NCBI GenBank assembly: GCA_002706985.1
Contig: PAKP01000015.1
Coordinates: 1-64,000, forward strand
Direction of reading: 5' to 3'
Length of the DNA: 64,000 nt
From: Sneathiella sp.
GTDB lineage: Bacteria; Pseudomonadota; Alphaproteobacteria; Sneathiellales; Sneathiellaceae
Part shown: positions 46,708-56,615 of the stretch, one piece after another
Layout: the number at the start of each line of letters is the position of its first letter
Numbering within the stretch: the stretch's first letter is position 1
Made by a program: the position numbers and the translations under genes
The notes under the pieces: model-generated
What the model saw: the letters and a program-made list of their open reading frames with translations, nothing else
Databases searched by the model: none
What the model was told of the DNA's origin: nothing

Positions 46708-47108
46708 CAGGGAACTGTGTTGTCAAATCCGGGAATGAGTTCCTGTAACTTCGCGAGAATTTTGGCCGGGTCTTCTGAAAACTGCAGTCCAATCTTGTTT
46801 CCTCGGCGCCAGACGAGATCACATCGAAGAGCACCGAATTGATCCGCTTGCAGTAAGAGATTGTTTTTCTCAAAAAATAATCCTTCAACGTCTATCCGTG
46901 CCCCGTTGGCTGATATATCCTTGATAATCCCATTCACTTCACGTTCTTCCTCGTGAAGGCAGGCATGACCGCGCTCCGCACGGATCGTCGCTGGCCATCG
47001 AACATCGGCTCGGCGATACCGTCTGTCTTTCGCGCTACCTGTCTTGACGTGATCGCTTTCGACTTCAAGCGCTCTCAGCATTTTCTTGATATCTTTCGCA
47101 ATGATCAT
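46707..47108 (-). CDS. PilZ domain protein
   Basis: A 133-residue protein with the two c-di-GMP-binding motifs of PilZ: R-R-Y-R-R (29-33) and D-I-S-A-N-G (64-69). It should act as a cytoplasmic c-di-GMP receptor. Its stop overlaps the start of the degenerate receiver gene. The pair suggests control of motility or surface life, which is inference. Confidence 0.85.
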   Translation of the reverse strand: MIIAKDIKKMLRALEVESDHVKTGSAKDRRYRRADVRWPATIRAERGHACLHEEEREVNGIIKDISANGARIDVEGLFFEKNNLLLQADQFGALRCDLVWRRGNKIGLQFSEDPAKILAKLQELIPGFDNTVP

Positions 47109-47222
47109 CTCAGTTCTCTGTTTTCCGAAGGCTGGATTTTCAGCCGGAACAAATCTGTTTTCTGACCCTGCGTAACTTAATCAAGAAAATCTTAATAATT
47201 CGCAAATAACTAGATTCAATGC

Positions 47223-47912
47223 TTACCAATCCGTGCATTTCGCCTGAGTCTCTGCATAAGCAGCAGGCGTATCAATCAAATCATTTGCCGCCATTCGCGC
47301 CTTGTTGAATTCCTCCAGCACGGGATCGAGTTCAAACATCAACCGATTGACAATAGAGCGTCCAGCATCTTTCGGGCTTTTCGTATAAAATGGTTTCACC
47401 CCGGCGGCCCGTTCTTCCAGCTCATTTGTGATTATTGGAAGATACTCTTCAATCACACGCTCGTTTATTCGGACATGCTCCATCTCATGCTTAAGAATTG
47501 CCTTATAGGCGCAGCTGCTTTTCCGGTATTTTCGGTCGATATAAACATTTGTTTTTCTGGCGCCGAAGGTGAGTTTAACCCAGTCAAGACGCAGACAGTT
47601 TTGTCCGGCTTCCAGTGCCTTGTATTTCGTCGCAACGCCCAGGCTTGGCCCTATTGATGAATGAGTTAGACCGAGAAGATTTGCATGACGTAGCGACTTT
47701 GCAAAACCACTTTTCTTGGCAATTTGTTCAATCTGCTGAGATGATTTGCCATGGTCCAACCGTGGCTTTTTCGATACAACCTCAATTTTTACGTCCGGAT
47801 TCTTCCAGATTGCGAGACACTCCTTATCCGTCTCTGCCCTTACATTAGCTGGCCACAGGAAAAGGCAAGCGGCAAAAACGGCATATACGTAGCAAGTACT
47901 CTTCTGGCTCAT
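47223..47912 (-). CDS. Secreted protein with HExxH motif
   Basis: A protein of about 229 residues with a signal peptide (M-S-Q-K start, cleavage near V-R-A at 26). The motif H-E-M-E-H (142-146) in a helical context, followed by N-E and E-E-Y-L, resembles a zinc peptidase active site. Five Cys lie in the mature part. The start at 47912 is preferred to a longer reading from 48038 that would overlap the next gene. It is a possible periplasmic metallopeptidase; I do not recognise the family with certainty. Confidence 0.65.
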   Translation of the reverse strand: MSQKSTCYVYAVFAACLFLWPANVRAETDKECLAIWKNPDVKIEVVSKKPRLDHGKSSQQIEQIAKKSGFAKSLRHANLLGLTHSSIGPSLGVATKYKALEAGQNCLRLDWVKLTFGARKTNVYIDRKYRKSSCAYKAILKHEMEHVRINERVIEEYLPIITNELEERAAGVKPFYTKSPKDAGRSIVNRLMFELDPVLEEFNKARMAANDLIDTPAAYAETQAKCTDW

Positions 47913-47952
47913 AGACACCCATTTTAGAGGTGCGGTGTATATGGAATCAAAA

Positions 47953-48474
47953 CTAACCGAATAACGCATTGATTTCATCCTGATCGAGATTTGCCTCTGC
48001 GGTCTCGTTTGAAGTACGGGACGTCTGCATGCATGCATCCCGGAGTTTCCCGTTTATGATAGCGCCGGCATTGTCGATTAACTCCCGAATGATTTGACAT
48101 TGATATTCAACATTAGCGCGGGCGTTTATACCTTGATTAGAGCCGAGACAGCTTTGTAAGGACATTATTTCGAAATCCAGTTGCTGAATGGTGGCTTCGA
48201 AAGGCTGCCTATATTCCGGCGGGGAAAAGGCATATGCTTCTATTGCCAGTTCTTTGTCGGCAATACCACTTGCGGCAAAATGATCTTCATAACTGCAAGG
48301 GCCCCAGTCGATAAATTCATCGAGCATGTCCGGCATATCCATGACCAGCTCAGCGAGCATCAGGGCTTCGTTGAAATGGTTGAGATAATCCGTCGCCAGT
48401 AGGGTGACGTCATTTACATTCGTATTTCGGGCGCGCACGCGAAAAGTTTCCAGCGTATCTGTCTCAACACTCAT
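47953..48474 (-). CDS. Unknown protein with FliM-like C-terminal tail
   Basis: A 173-residue acidic, mostly helical cytoplasmic protein with no membrane segment. Its last residues, D-Q-D-E-I-N-A-L-F-G, closely resemble the S-Q-D-E-I-D-A-L-L segment at the N-terminus of the flagellar switch protein FliM. The body is not recognised. It lies 40 bp upstream of the HExxH gene on the same strand, near the PilZ and receiver genes. Confidence 0.65.
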   Translation of the reverse strand: MSVETDTLETFRVRARNTNVNDVTLLATDYLNHFNEALMLAELVMDMPDMLDEFIDWGPCSYEDHFAASGIADKELAIEAYAFSPPEYRQPFEATIQQLDFEIMSLQSCLGSNQGINARANVEYQCQIIRELIDNAGAIINGKLRDACMQTSRTSNETAEANLDQDEINALFG

Positions 48475-48609
48475 TCGGAGTCGTGCCTTACCTTTCGGGT
48501 CAAATATACCGACCTGTTCAAAAGGGAAAATTTACACGCTATTTCATTAAGGAAGTGTTTTCGCAGCCTAAACCGGCAGAATTTAGCCGATTCGGCCTAT
48601 TGAATAACA

Positions 48610-48792
48610 TTAGTCGAGAAGAGCTGTCGTCTCAATTGGTAAAGTGTTTTTGTCTCCTTGCAGGGGTTCCTGCACGAAGAATGAGACGGATAGCAGAGCG
48701 GTCAGCACGAATACCGCAGAGGACAAAAGGAATTTAGAATAGCAGCTTTTAACGGAAAGTGCCTTGTTAAAGTCGCTAAACATCATACCCAT
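48610..48792 (-). CDS. Possible small single-pass membrane protein
   Basis: A 60-residue frame with one membrane segment (about 21-41, L-L-S-S-A-V-F-V-L-T) and a short polar tail. GGGGGAC lies before the ATG. No homologue is recognised and it could be chance coding, but the hydrophobic core and the ribosome binding site are in favour. Confidence 0.35.
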   Translation of the reverse strand: MGMMFSDFNKALSVKSCYSKFLLSSAVFVLTALLSVSFFVQEPLQGDKNTLPIETTALLD

Positions 48793-49082
48793 GTCGTCCC
48801 CCTGTTCTCACTTTGCTCCCCACGAGCATTGCCGTCACCTGCTGTTGGAAACAGTATATGGGAGGACGTCGCCCTCAACTAGCGTCTTGGTTGCTATATG
48901 ATATTTTTATGCACTTTTAAGGACGCATTATTTTACGCGCATAAAATAGTATTAATACACCCACAAGATATAGTTGCTATCGCATCGGGAGTGACAATTA
49001 CTATCATGCCAAGACCGTCAGTCTTTTCAAATGATGATACCTAAAAGGCGAATCGGATAATGTGAAGACAACCGGCCAAAGG
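48793..49082. other. AT-rich intergenic region
   Basis: This region of 290 bp lies between marR and the small membrane frame. It is clearly AT-richer than its surroundings, holds two copies of GTTGCTAT (48889-48896, 48972-48979) and a weak hairpin near 49010. No gene is seen. Confidence 0.4.
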
Positions 49083-49550
49083 TTAAATGATGTCATGAAA
49101 TCTTTTTAGAAGATCGATCAGCTGGGCATGATCCTTCGCGCCGAGACCGGCTATCACCTGTGCTTCGATCTCTTCGGCCTTTTCTTCAAGCGCTGCAAGT
49201 TCCTTCTCCCCCTTCTTGGTCAATCGAACAGCATAAGCGCGCTTGTCGCCCTTCACCGGCGCACGATGAATCAAGCCATCCTTCTCAAACTTATTCAGGA
49301 TGGGAACAAGAGAGGATCGGTCCAGACCCGCAGCTTCGGCAATGGCGCTTTGGGTTCTGCCCGGATTTTCATTAATGATGGCCATGACAGAAAACTGGCC
49401 TGTAACCAGCTTGCGGCCTGCTGCCGTCGCAAACCTGCTTTGGCCCCGCAGGATGGCCTTACGCATATGAAACCCGACGATACCCTCCAGCGCCGTCATC
49501 TGCATTTCATCGGAAAGCTGCTTTCCGTTTTTCGATTTTTCCGCTGACAT
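49083..49550 (-). CDS. MarR family transcriptional regulator
   Basis: A 155-residue winged-helix regulator. The recognition region is A-I-A-E-A-A-G-L-D-R-S-S-L-V and the wing has D-K-R-A-Y-A-V-R-L-T-K-K-G. The ATG at 49550 gives a normal MarR length; the in-frame reading from 49640 adds 30 unlikely residues. It lies about 100 bp after glcG on the same strand, so it may regulate the glcB-glcG genes. Confidence 0.87.
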   Translation of the reverse strand: MSAEKSKNGKQLSDEMQMTALEGIVGFHMRKAILRGQSRFATAAGRKLVTGQFSVMAIINENPGRTQSAIAEAAGLDRSSLVPILNKFEKDGLIHRAPVKGDKRAYAVRLTKKGEKELAALEEKAEEIEAQVIAGLGAKDHAQLIDLLKRFHDII

Positions 49551-49652
49551 TGCGCTTCGCCGGGCTCCTGTTATCGCTCCAAAATCGACAGTTTCTCTGC
49601 CGAAAGGATTGTTATAGCCATAGAATATAGCGAAGCACAAGGGAGCGCGAGA

Positions 49653-50078
49653 CTATTCCATCACGTCATAGAAATGTGCTAGCCCGGCCTCAGCGCACTC
49701 CATGTCCTGCGCCGGTGTGCCCGAGCTCAACCCGATACCGCCGACGACCTCTCCGTCAACAATTACCGGCAGTCCTCCACCAACAGAGGAGAGACGCCCG
49801 CCGACTTCAGTGTGAATACCGAACGCCAGGTTCCCGGGAACATTCACGGCATTATACTCATGGGTTGCTTTCCGCGCCGCCGCCGCCGTATAGGCCTTAT
49901 CCGCAGAAATAGTTATGCTTGTCACCTTGCCGCCGTCCATCCGCTCGAACGCAATCAGGTTTCCGCTCTCGTCCACAATCGAGATACACATCGGCACACC
50001 AATTTCTTTTGCCTTCTCCCGAGCACCGTGAATAAGAATAAGCGCATCCGCGTGAGACAGGCGTTTAATATTGAGCAT
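49653..50078 (-). CDS. glcG: GlcG/HbpS family protein
   Basis: A 141-residue protein of the GlcG/HbpS (DUF336) family, found in glycolate operons and in heme-binding sensors. Family motifs I-S-I-V-D-E-S-G-N-L-I-A-F and G-G-G-L-P-V-I are clear. GGAGGG precedes the ATG at 50078. It lies 54 bp after glcB on the same strand, as in glc operons. Its exact role is unknown. Confidence 0.87.
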   Translation of the reverse strand: MLNIKRLSHADALILIHGAREKAKEIGVPMCISIVDESGNLIAFERMDGGKVTSITISADKAYTAAAARKATHEYNAVNVPGNLAFGIHTEVGGRLSSVGGGLPVIVDGEVVGGIGLSSGTPAQDMECAEAGLAHFYDVME

Positions 50079-50132
50079 CTTGCCCTCCAATTGAGAATTT
50101 AAATAACTATTTTCTACGCAGCCTGAACGAGG

Positions 50133-52310
50133 TTATTGGGCCTTTGCCTCTAAACGGCGGGCATGCAGGATAGGTTCAGTATATCCGCTCGGTTGCGAAC
50201 GCCCTTCGAATACGAGATCACAGGCCGCCTTGAACGCAACAGACGTATCAAAATGCCCTGTCATTGGCTTATACAACGAATCCCCTGCATTTTGCCCATC
50301 GACAACCCCTGCCATGCGCTTCATGGTTTCCATGACATCTTCTTCACTGCAAATTCCATGATGCAGCCAGTTTGCAATATGCTGACTGGATATGCGCAAT
50401 GTCGCCCGGTCTTCCATAAGGCCAATATCGTTGATATCCGGCACTTTGGAACATCCTACACCCTGATCGATCCAGCGGACCACATAACCGAGTAAGCCTT
50501 GTGCATTATTGTCCAGCTCTGCCTGAACCTCTTTTTCAGAGAGGTTTGCCCCCTTGAGAAGCGGTGGTGTCAGGATACTGTCAAGGCTTGCCCTACCGCG
50601 CCGGGCGATGTCCGCCTGCCGGTCCTTGACCGAAACTTCGTGGTAGTGAAGCGCATGAAGCGTCGCCGCCGTCGGTGACGGAACCCATGCGCAATTCGCG
50701 CCGGCCTTCGGATGACCTATTTTCGCCTCCATCATATTTGCCATCTCGTCAGGCATCGCCCACATCCCCTTCCCAATCTGGGCATGGCCGGGCAGGCCCG
50801 TCTCAAGACCTATGTCGACATTCCAATCCTCATAAGCGGCAATCCATGGCTCCCCCTTTGCGTCATCCTTCCGCATAAAGGCTCCTGCTTCCATACCGGT
50901 ATGGATTTCATCCCCTGTCCGGTCCAGAAAGCCCGTATTGATGAAGAATATGCGCTCCGATACTGCGCGAATACATTCCTTGAGATTGACCGTCGTCCGC
51001 CGCTCCTCATCCATTACGCCGACTTTTATTGTGTTGCGCGGCAGACCAAAGCCATCTTCCACTGCTGCAAACAGGTCGTTGGTGAACGCGGCTTCTTCGG
51101 GGCCATGCATTTTTGGCTTCACAATATAAAGGCTGCCCGCACGACTGTTTGAATAGCGGGCATGGCCTTTCAGGTCATGCAGCGCCGCAGCTGTTGTCAT
51201 AACGGCATCCAGTATCCCTTCCGGAATCTCCTTGCCTCCGCTATCCAGCACGGCATTGGTCGTCATCAGGTGGCCAACATTCCGAACGAGAAGCAGGCTC
51301 CGTCCATGCAAGGTTAACTCCTTGCCCGCCGGGTCCAGATAAACGCGATCCGGATTCAAGGTACGGGAAATCATCTTCCCGCCCTTTTCAAACTGATCTT
51401 CCAGGTCACCTTTCATCAAGCCGAGCCAGTTCCGATATACAAGGGCTTTATCTTCGGCATCGACGGCAGCCACAGAATCCTCGCAATCCTGTATGGTGGA
51501 CATCGCCGATTCCATCAATATGTCCTTCACTCCTGCAGGGTGGTCCTTTCCGACCGGGTGATCGGGATCAATCTGGATATCTAGATGCAAACCGTTTTTC
51601 GTCAGGAGGACAGAGGTAAGCGCATCATCTTCAAGATAGCCTGCGAACTGCTTCGGATCAGCAAGTTCTGTCACGGAACCATCCACCAGTTCCGCTTCCA
51701 ATTGCTTTTGCCCGCCCGTCTCTTTCAGCCGATAGGCGCGGATATCCTTATGTCCGCCCTTTGCAAGTGGAGCCGCGCGATCAAGCACACCAAAACCGTA
51801 ATCAATAACGGCGAGCCCGCGTTTGGGGTTATAGCCGCTTCCTTTCTCGCATCCGTTTTCTTCAGAAAGGACGTCCGTACCATAGAGGGCGTCGTACAGG
51901 CTCCCCCACCGGGCATTTGCCGCGTTCAGGGCGTAACGGGCGTTCATCACCGGCACCACGAGCTGCGGCCCGGCAACGTCTGATATCTCCGGGTCAACAT
52001 TGGCTGTCGTTACTTTAAAGGCGGGACCTTCCGGCACAAGATATCCGATTTCCTGAAGAAAGGATTTATAGGCCTTCGGGTCATGAGGCTTGCCCTTAGC
52101 AGCAAGATGCCAGGCATCGATTTTTTCCTGCAACTCATCCCGCTTCTCAAGAAGCTCTCGATTGCGCGGCCCGAATTCCGCAACCAGCTCAGCCAGAAGC
52201 GTCCATACGGCCTCTTCTTTCAAGCCAAGACCTGGCAGGATTTCCTTTTCAACAAGGTCGGCAATTTCCGTTGCAACCTGAAGGCCGTTTTTTGTCACAC
52301 GATTTGTCAT
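50133..52310 (-). CDS. glcB: Malate synthase G
   Basis: A 725-residue enzyme that condenses glyoxylate and acetyl-CoA to malate. Length matches the G form. Motifs include [22 protein letters not shown] and G-V-M-D-E-E-R-R-T. It allows growth on glycolate or glyoxylate-yielding compounds. It is divergent from an IclR regulator and followed by glcG and marR. Confidence 0.96.
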   Translation of the reverse strand: MTNRVTKNGLQVATEIADLVEKEILPGLGLKEEAVWTLLAELVAEFGPRNRELLEKRDELQEKIDAWHLAAKGKPHDPKAYKSFLQEIGYLVPEGPAFKVTTANVDPEISDVAGPQLVVPVMNARYALNAANARWGSLYDALYGTDVLSEENGCEKGSGYNPKRGLAVIDYGFGVLDRAAPLAKGGHKDIRAYRLKETGGQKQLEAELVDGSVTELADPKQFAGYLEDDALTSVLLTKNGLHLDIQIDPDHPVGKDHPAGVKDILMESAMSTIQDCEDSVAAVDAEDKALVYRNWLGLMKGDLEDQFEKGGKMISRTLNPDRVYLDPAGKELTLHGRSLLLVRNVGHLMTTNAVLDSGGKEIPEGILDAVMTTAAALHDLKGHARYSNSRAGSLYIVKPKMHGPEEAAFTNDLFAAVEDGFGLPRNTIKVGVMDEERRTTVNLKECIRAVSERIFFINTGFLDRTGDEIHTGMEAGAFMRKDDAKGEPWIAAYEDWNVDIGLETGLPGHAQIGKGMWAMPDEMANMMEAKIGHPKAGANCAWVPSPTAATLHALHYHEVSVKDRQADIARRGRASLDSILTPPLLKGANLSEKEVQAELDNNAQGLLGYVVRWIDQGVGCSKVPDINDIGLMEDRATLRISSQHIANWLHHGICSEEDVMETMKRMAGVVDGQNAGDSLYKPMTGHFDTSVAFKAACDLVFEGRSQPSGYTEPILHARRLEAKAQ

Positions 52311-52423
52311 CTATCCCATCTCGCCCATGATAATAAAGAATTCCCGGACAGCCTGCAAAACCATGCTCGCCGCTGGTCATCGGAACGATATTGACAGCCT
52401 CGGGAAAGAGAATAAACTAATAA

Positions 52424-52437
52424 TGGAAGGATTTTCA
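52424..52437. promoter_or_regulatory. Candidate IclR-type operator
   Basis: TGGAAGGATTTTCA has the same ends as the IclR box (TGGAA ... TTTCCA) and lies between glcB and the divergent IclR gene, 18 bp before the regulator start. A second TGGAA half lies at 52443. Confidence 0.4.
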
Positions 52438-52454
52438 CATTATGGAATTTTAAG

Positions 52455-53252
52455 ATGGCGGTCGACGCATCCACCACACAATCAGTCAGAACGGGGCAGG
52501 TTCAATCCCTGACACGGGCGCTATCCATACTGAATGCCATAGCCGACAATCCGCCCGGTCTCTCCCTGACATCCATTTCAAAATTGCTCAAGCTTGCGCC
52601 TTCTACCACACATCGACTGCTTACAACATTGCAAGAGGAGCATTACGTCCAATATGACAGGGATGGCAGCCTCTGGCAGATTGCCATGCGGGCATTTGTT
52701 ACCGGAAATGGCTTCCTGACATCACGGGATCTCGCAACCGTGTCCAGACCCTATATGCGCCGGCTGATGGAGCTTAGCGGAGAGACGGTCAATCTCGCCA
52801 TCGCAGATGAAAACTGGGTTATTTATCTCGCGCAGGTCGAAAGCCGGGAAATGATGCGCGTCTTTTCAAAACCGGGCAATCATGTCCCAATGCACTGCTC
52901 CGGTGTTGGAAAAGCTATATTGATGGCGATGCCGACGAAGGATGTTCAGCGGATTATAGCCAGCAAGGCTCTAGAAAAGCTGACGGATAAAACGATAACG
53001 GATATGCAAATGCTCCTGTCAGAGCTGGAGGAATCGCGAAAGCGCGGCTACGCCCTTGACGATGAAGAACATGCTGTCGGCCTGCGCTGCGCCGCCGCAC
53101 TTATCTATGATGAACATGCGGAGCCGCTGGCCGGACTGTCAATTTCCGGGCCTGCCGCCCGCATATCGCAAGAGAGACTGAAAGAGCTCGGCCGCATAAC
53201 GGTAGGTATCGCCGCCGAAATCACAACCGCGCTTGGCGGCCGACATCCCTGA
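52455..53252 (+). CDS. IclR family transcriptional regulator
   Basis: A 265-residue regulator with an N-terminal winged helix (R-A-L-S-I-L-N-A-I; A-P-S-T-T-H-R-L-L) and a C-terminal ligand domain with C-S-G-V-G-K-A-I-L and the late G-L-S-I-S-G-P. It resembles the group that senses glyoxylate-related effectors. Divergent placement from glcB suggests that it controls malate synthase. Confidence 0.9.
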   Translation: MAVDASTTQSVRTGQVQSLTRALSILNAIADNPPGLSLTSISKLLKLAPSTTHRLLTTLQEEHYVQYDRDGSLWQIAMRAFVTGNGFLTSRDLATVSRPYMRRLMELSGETVNLAIADENWVIYLAQVESREMMRVFSKPGNHVPMHCSGVGKAILMAMPTKDVQRIIASKALEKLTDKTITDMQMLLSELEESRKRGYALDDEEHAVGLRCAAALIYDEHAEPLAGLSISGPAARISQERLKELGRITVGIAAEITTALGGRHP

Positions 53253-53272
53253 TAAGGAATCAGGTCACGTAA

Positions 53273-54610
53273 TTAAATTCCGATGAATCTGGTGTCGCCG
53301 GTTTCATGATCCCGCTCATAGACCAGTTCTCCAGCAATGTAGGTTGCGCGAGTTACCCGGTCATCGCCAAGCATCATCAATGCAAAAAGCTGCTCTTCAA
53401 GCGTCTCGGCATGATCCAGGCGATAGTCCAGAATCGGCGTCGCCTTGAGGTCAAGTATTGTAATATCAGCCTCATATCCCGCTTCAAGGCTGCCGATCCT
53501 GTCTTCCAAATACAGAGCTTGTGCCGCCCCCCGGGTGACAAGATAAAAAGCTTTATGCGCATTCAGCGCGAAGCCGTTTAGCTGTGCTATTTTATAAGCT
53601 TCATTCATACTGACGAGCTGAGAGAAGTTTGTGCCACCGCCAAGGTCCGTAGCAAGGCCGACCCGCACCGACGGAGTTCCTGTCATCGCTCTTTCAAGCT
53701 GGAAAAGGCCGCTTCCCAAAAACAGGTTGGATGTCGGACAATGTGCAATCGCCGTTCCCGTTTCCGAAAAGATGCGAAAATCCTCTTCCGAAAAATGAAC
53801 GGCATGGCCAAAGATCGCCCGCTCGCCAAGCTGGCCATAGTGGTCATACACATCTACATAGCTCTTACGGTTCGGATAAAGCTCCTCTACCCAGTCCATC
53901 TCCGCCTTGTTCTCCGAAACATGGGATTGCAGATAGGTTCCCGGATGTTCATTCCAGACGGCACCGGTCATCTCCATTTGTTCTTTCGTGCTTGTCGGAG
54001 CGAAGCGCGGGGTGACCGCATAAAGTGCGCGCCCCTTCTCATGCCATTTTTCAATAAGCTCTTTCGTTTCGTCATATCCCGTCTGCGCCGTATCCTTAAG
54101 TCCGATTGGCGCAAATCTGTCCATCAGGACTTTACCGGCAATATTCCGCATATTGAGCTTCGCCGACTGCTCAAAAAACGCATCGACGGACTGGGGATGA
54201 ACTGTACAGAACACGGCGGAGGTCGTTGTCCCCGCGCGCAACATTTCCTTCAGAAAGACTTCCGCCGACTTAAGGGCATAATCCTTGTTCGCAAATTTCT
54301 GCTCGGTAATAAAAGTGTATTTATTCAGCCAATCGATCAACTGCTTTCCATATGCACCAATCATTTCCGTCTGGGGGTAATGAACATGGCAATCGATAAA
54401 TCCCGGACAGATAAGGGCATCTTTGTAATGCGTGACCGTTACATCCGGACCGATGTCCCGCAGCATATCCGAAGTAGGGCCATAGGCGACGATATGCCCC
54501 TCCTCCATGACAATCAGGCCATCCTCTTCATATTGAAGGCAACCTGAAAGGGCATCCGTGAAAGGGTTCCCTCGGTAGGACAGGCACCGTCCCCGGATCG
54601 CCTTTTTCAT
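53273..54610 (-). CDS. guaD: Guanine deaminase
   Basis: A 445-residue zinc amidohydrolase that converts guanine to xanthine. The metal site P-G-F-I-D-C-H-V-H-Y-P-Q-T (H75, H77) is followed by S-H-V-S-E-N, G-H-A-V-H, H-C-P-T-S-N and A-T-D-L-G-G-G. It overlaps the Lrp gene by four bases and is convergent with the IclR gene. It starts purine breakdown, which can yield glyoxylate. Confidence 0.93.
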   Translation of the reverse strand: MKKAIRGRCLSYRGNPFTDALSGCLQYEEDGLIVMEEGHIVAYGPTSDMLRDIGPDVTVTHYKDALICPGFIDCHVHYPQTEMIGAYGKQLIDWLNKYTFITEQKFANKDYALKSAEVFLKEMLRAGTTTSAVFCTVHPQSVDAFFEQSAKLNMRNIAGKVLMDRFAPIGLKDTAQTGYDETKELIEKWHEKGRALYAVTPRFAPTSTKEQMEMTGAVWNEHPGTYLQSHVSENKAEMDWVEELYPNRKSYVDVYDHYGQLGERAIFGHAVHFSEEDFRIFSETGTAIAHCPTSNLFLGSGLFQLERAMTGTPSVRVGLATDLGGGTNFSQLVSMNEAYKIAQLNGFALNAHKAFYLVTRGAAQALYLEDRIGSLEAGYEADITILDLKATPILDYRLDHAETLEEQLFALMMLGDDRVTRATYIAGELVYERDHETGDTRFIGI

Positions 54611-55095
54611 GGCGCTTTCTTTCCTGTTGAATCGGAAATCGCCAGCGTAACCTCATCCTTGACAACCTCCATAACCACATAGCTATGTGTCTGCATCACA
54701 TGGGGTAATTGCGAAATAGCCGCACCCAACAACTCACGGTAGGAGGCAATATCTCGGGTCCTGATTTTCAGGAGGTAATCATATCCACCGGCAATCATCA
54801 TGCAGGATTGTATTTCGGGAATCTGCCGTACCGCATTGTTAAATTCTTCAAGCGCCTCGGCAGTCGTGGTGGAGAGTTGTACCTGCACCATGACCACATG
54901 AGCGGCATCAACCGTTTCTGGATCGAGCGCCGCAAAATAACCCCGGATGATGCCCACTTTTTCGAGCCTTTTCACTCGCTCGGCGCAGGGCGTCTTGGTC
55001 AGATTGACGCGGCGGGATAGATCGACCAGAGAAATACGGCCATTCGCCTGAATTTCGCGAAGGATTCTGTAATCTGTCCTGTCCAATGCCAGCAT
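54607..55095 (-). CDS. Lrp/AsnC family transcriptional regulator
   Basis: A 162-residue regulator with an N-terminal helix-turn-helix (D-L-S-R-R-V-N-L-T-K-T-P-C-A-E-R-V) and a RAM ligand domain with G-Y-D-Y-L-L-K-I. It is translationally coupled to guaD (ATGA overlap) and divergent from the YnjB-like transporter operon, so it may respond to an amino acid or nitrogen signal and control both. Confidence 0.9.
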   Translation of the reverse strand: MLALDRTDYRILREIQANGRISLVDLSRRVNLTKTPCAERVKRLEKVGIIRGYFAALDPETVDAAHVVMVQVQLSTTTAEALEEFNNAVRQIPEIQSCMMIAGGYDYLLKIRTRDIASYRELLGAAISQLPHVMQTHSYVVMEVVKDEVTLAISDSTGKKAP

Positions 55096-55315
55096 TCGCT
55101 ACCTGCAACGTCCCGCAATCTCGGATAAGTGAGTCAGAGTTGAAGTCTAAGCCGTTTCCTTCGCAAAAGACCAGAAATTTTCCCCGCATCACTGACCTTC
55201 ATCCGATCTCGAAAAGTTGTAGAGGTTTGACCAGTATTATGCGGACGTAACGATACGACTTGTTTAGGATGTCCGAAAATAACCTTTGATCTGACGATAA
55301 ATGGAACCGGAGACC

Positions 55316-56563
55316 ATGCGACGTAACCTGTTTGCCAATTCTGTAATCGCAACCCGCCTTGCCGCCTTTTTAATTCTCCTTGCCATCATGGCTCCCCTCA
55401 TGGCTAAAGCGGCGGACAAACAAAGCTTCAATAACTGGGAAGAAGTGGTTGAGGCTGCGCGCGGCGGAACGGTGAACTGGTTCATGTGGGGCGGCGCGGA
55501 TAATATCAATGAATATGTGAGCGGCTATATTGGAAGCGAGCTCAAGGATCGCTACGACATTACCCTGAAACGGGTCGGGATTAACGATACGGCGGAAGCC
55601 GTCAATATCGTTATCGGGGAAAAGCAGGCAGGAGTTGACGATGCCGGTTCTGTTGACCTCATCTGGATCAATGGCGGAAACTTTCGGACCATGAAACAAG
55701 GCGATTTGCTGTTTTGCGGCTATCACAGCCTGCTTCCCAACAACAAGCTCGTCAACTGGCAGGATCCGTCTATCGCACATGACTTTGGTCTCCCGGTAGA
55801 TGAATGCGAGGTTCCCTGGAACCGGGCTCAGTTTGCCTTCGCCTATGACAGCGCGCGTACGGAGAATCCGCCAAAGAGCATTGCGGAGCTCATTGACTGG
55901 GTCAAAGAAAATCCGGGCGAATTTACCTATCCCGCATCGACGGATTTCAATGGCAGTGTTTTCATAAGGCATGTCTTCTATCACGCTGCAGGAGGACCGG
56001 AAGCATTGCTCGGGGACTTTGATCAGGAGAAATTCGATGCCATCGCCCCGAAAGCATGGGCCATTCTGAACGAAATGGAACCGTATCTCTGGCGGGAAGG
56101 CGAAACCTACCCCAACGCCATTGCCAGTCTCGCCCAGCTTTTCGCCAACCGGGAAGTCGCGCTTTATTTTGATTATGATCCGGCGATATTCGGTATCAAT
56201 GTTGAAAATGGTATCTTTCCGGAAACGACACGCTCCTATGGACTGCAAGACGGGACCATTGGCAACACCAACTATGTCGCTATCCCTTATAATTCCCCGA
56301 ACAAGGCCGCCACGATGGTTGCCGCCAATTACTTGCTTTCGTTCGATGCGCAATATGAAAAGGCGAAGTCCGACGTCTGGGGAGCGGCACCGGCAATTGA
56401 TGTCAGCAAGCTGGATGACGATGCAGCCGCACGTTTTGCGGCCCTTCCCCGGCATCCTGCGGTTATTGCGCCCGAGGTACTTGCCCAGAAATCCTTACCT
56501 GAACTCCACCCCGACTGGATCAGCGCGATCGAGAAAGGGTGGCAGGAAAATGTCGGCAATTAA
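55316..56563 (+). CDS. ynjB: YnjB-like ABC substrate-binding protein
   Basis: A periplasmic binding protein of about 415 residues. The signal peptide ends near A-K-A at 32 and the mature part begins with N-N-W-E-E-V-V-E-A-A-R-G-G-T-V and W-F-M-W-G-G, typical of YnjB. The ATG at 55316 has GGAG upstream; one five codons earlier is possible. It leads an operon with two permeases and an ATPase. The substrate is unknown. Confidence 0.85.
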   Translation: MRRNLFANSVIATRLAAFLILLAIMAPLMAKAADKQSFNNWEEVVEAARGGTVNWFMWGGADNINEYVSGYIGSELKDRYDITLKRVGINDTAEAVNIVIGEKQAGVDDAGSVDLIWINGGNFRTMKQGDLLFCGYHSLLPNNKLVNWQDPSIAHDFGLPVDECEVPWNRAQFAFAYDSARTENPPKSIAELIDWVKENPGEFTYPASTDFNGSVFIRHVFYHAAGGPEALLGDFDQEKFDAIAPKAWAILNEMEPYLWREGETYPNAIASLAQLFANREVALYFDYDPAIFGINVENGIFPETTRSYGLQDGTIGNTNYVAIPYNSPNKAATMVAANYLLSFDAQYEKAKSDVWGAAPAIDVSKLDDDAAARFAALPRHPAVIAPEVLAQKSLPELHPDWISAIEKGWQENVGN

Positions 56564-56615
56564 TGCACAAATCATGCCCGCTTGTGCGATAGCGGATTGA
56601 TCTGTAAAACGCCTT

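Noticed and set aside
53248..53264. Hairpin between the IclR gene and guaD
   Set aside because: The stem is only six bp with no T run, so it is too weak to call a terminator.
55370..56455. A 361-residue minus-strand frame
   Set aside because: It lies wholly inside the YnjB-like gene, which has a signal peptide and family motifs.
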